A DNA stretch of 64,000 nucleotides. Origin: Fusobacteriaceae bacterium (GTDB lineage Bacteria > Fusobacteriota > Fusobacteriia > Fusobacteriales > Fusobacteriaceae). The position numbers were made by a program, and so were the translations under genes. Under the pieces are notes generated by a model that had not been told where the DNA came from, searched no databases, and saw only the letters and a list, made by a program, of their open reading frames with translations. Position 1 is the stretch's first letter. The number at the start of each line of letters is the position of its first letter. Positions 62,751 through 64,000 of the stretch are shown here, piece after piece. The DNA is taken from NCBI GenBank assembly GCA_031272775.1, contig JAISTB010000012.1, positions 1-64,000 on the forward strand. Reading direction: 5' to 3'.

Positions 62751-63419
62751 GCCTCCGGCGGCGGGGGAGCCCCCCGACGGCCCCGGGAGCCCCGGGAGGC
62801 ATTGGTTATTGGGTAGACGCGAAAGTCAGCTGAACCCAACTATCCCGCAATCGCAACCAGCCTCCGGAATCCACAACAAACTCACATCCGACGGTCCGAT
62901 AGGATCCTCGGTCTGGGTACTAGAACCAGAAACAAACTGGTGGACACTTCCACCCGAGAGCCTCGGGAGGCAATGGTTATGGCTGATCTCTATAGCCAGC
63001 TTGACCCTGTATAGTGGCAGTCCCTACTCCCAAAGAAAAATCCCAGGGGGCCGCTGCGCTGCCGCTGGCCGAAGGCCCACAACAAACAGTTGACCAACCC
63101 CTAAAAATATCAAAGGGGGAGCCGCCGCCGCTGCCAAGCCGGCCAACGGCCGAACCAACAAACTGACGTCCCCTCCCCCATGCCAGTTGGGGCGCCGGGG
63201 TCCCGGCAGGCATGGGCCATGACACGTATGTCTCCGGCGGCGCGGGAGCCCCGCGAGGGCGTCGGTTATAGGCATTACTCCAAAGTCAGCAGTAGCTTTA
63301 CACGAAAAATGACCAAAATAGCAGAAATTTCGAGATCCACCCAAATTCGAATAACACGAAAAATTTAAAAATCCAGCCCCAACCAAAGCCCCCAGCGGCT
63401 CGCTGGCCGCCGGAGGCAA
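62751..63419. repeat. Mosaic GC-rich repeat locus 5, the longest
   Basis: Non-coding. Leading block (62751-62812), B block, conserved 70-bp block (62883-62953), second leading/B blocks (62955-63040), GGGGGCCGCTGCGCTGCC block (about 63052-63113), GCCGCCGCCGCTGCC block (63115-63226), the GTCTCCGGCGGCGCGGGAGC block (63230) and the CCCCCAGCGGCTCGC block (63389-63419). No CACCC palindrome here. It separates the relaxase from the TraD-like gene. Confidence 0.85.
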
Positions 63420-63587
63420 GCTCAACAACCATGATCCTCACAACACAGCATTATTCCGCGCACAGATGGCACCAAATGAAACAAATTTTATTATTGATCT
63501 AATCCAGATTGACATGATCTGTCCGTAATTGATTGTGTTTTATCGCGGTATATCAGAACTTACATTACTACATCGAGGTTATTCAGA
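63420..63587. other. AT-rich spacer upstream of the TraD-like gene
   Basis: Contains TTGACA near 63509 but no matching -10 at the usual spacing. GAGGT lies 8 bases before the next start codon. Nothing else seen. Confidence 0.5.
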
Positions 63588-64000
63588 ATGACGGCTACCC
63601 AGAGAAAGAAACTCAAACAGATAGTGTCCCTGAAAAAGAGGACACAAGCCTTGAAAAATCAAGAGAAATCAGCTGAACGGCAGGCCAAACGCTTGCGAAC
63701 CAAAAAACTCATTCGTCTGGGCCTTCTTTGTGAGTTGACAGGCATAATATACCTTCCGCAAGAGCTTGTACTTGGGCATTTGATGAATTTCAACCGCACC
63801 TTTACCCCCACCATGATAGATGAAGGCAAACGAATCTTCGAGTCCCTCGACCAATACGACTCAACCAAGGCCAATTCCCTCACAACGGACGACCGCCGCC
63901 ATCGTAACCATGACCTTATCACCTTTGGAGCCCTATTCGAGATCGCAAACCTCGACAAACCCCTCAACGTCTTGGCCGGATACCTTACCCAAATCACAAC
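63588..64000 (+). CDS. TraD-like conjugal transfer protein, N-terminal part
   Basis: Open frame from ATG 63588 to the window end (137 codons). Basic N-terminus (TQRKKLKQIVSLKKRTQ), then RLRTKKLIRLGLLCELTGI, which matches the start of the small TraD family of IncP/Ti-type transfer regions (RTRRLIQLGGLVEKAG), and further on DLITFGALFEIANLDK. An insertion of about 50 residues separates these two parts compared with the family I recall. TraD-like proteins accompany relaxases. Confidence 0.65.
   Translation, partial: MTATQRKKLKQIVSLKKRTQALKNQEKSAERQAKRLRTKKLIRLGLLCELTGIIYLPQELVLGHLMNFNRTFTPTMIDEGKRIFESLDQYDSTKANSLTTDDRRHRNHDLITFGALFEIANLDKPLNVLAGYLTQIT

Noticed and set aside
48147-63419. CRISPR array
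   Set aside because: The repeated blocks vary in length and order, are spread over 15 kb, and have no regular spacer length or cas genes.
62751-63419. Integron attC sites
   Set aside because: GTTAT and palindromes occur, but the R'/R'' core sequences and cassette genes are absent.

Overview
The window is about 44 kb of ordinary chromosome followed by about 20 kb of a mobile conjugative element. The host looks like an anaerobic, fermentative bacterium with two membranes. Evidence for an outer membrane: an ADP-heptose epimerase (hldD), periplasmic peptide-binding proteins without an obvious lipobox, a secretin remnant, and a VirB9/VirB10-type secretion core. spoVG, a class II galT, a DUF3842 gene, YwqK/MORN lipoproteins and a 4-hydroxybutyrate-type CoA-transferase fit Fusobacteriota or a relative, but base composition is near 50% GC, unlike cultured fusobacteria. 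The taxonomic call is tentative.

Region 1 (1-17.3 kb): a partial YfaP-like gene; a riboflavin operon (ribH-ribD-ribE-ribBA) behind an FMN riboswitch, with a peptide-binding protein gene close downstream; an M23 endopeptidase; a second orphan binding protein next to a LysR regulator; and a complete peptide ABC transporter operon (binding protein, two permeases, two ATPases) followed by a C45-type acyltransferase and a PrpF-like isomerase. Region 2 (17.3-44.2 kb): spoVG-ispE; galK-galT-galE; a MORN-repeat lipoprotein cluster with RluA and CorA genes; SDR, CoA-transferase, MaoC and LysR genes; rseP, tmk, uppP and hldD; secA; ligA; two tandem M20 amidohydrolases; rpmB; and a five-tRNA array (Pro, Gly, His, Lys, Leu) under a consensus promoter.

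Region 3 (about 45-64 kb) is the mobile element. It abuts an N-terminally truncated secretin gene and a 246-bp imperfect tandem repeat. An XRE regulator, a small excisionase-like protein and a tyrosine recombinase form one unit behind a consensus promoter and a 20-bp palindrome. The transfer genes are Trb/VirB type: virB2, virB8, virB9, virB10, virD4, a small coiled-coil protein, virB11, virB3, virB4 and a MipA/OmpV-like outer-membrane protein, all on the minus strand. A MobA/MobL-like relaxase and a partial TraD-like protein are on the plus strand.

The most unusual feature is a family of GC-rich, palindrome-rich mosaic repeats. They fill the five long spacers between transfer-gene modules (48.1, 53.6, 59.1, 60.0 and 62.8 kb) and were not seen in the chromosomal part. 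They are built from a small set of shared blocks in different orders. Three of them lie where the gene order departs from the classical trb order, so they may have shuffled the modules. Just upstream of the relaxase gene, four hairpins in 150 bp make a candidate oriT. The N-terminal half of the secretin, VirB5/VirB6 homologues and the right end of the element were not found and may lie outside the window.
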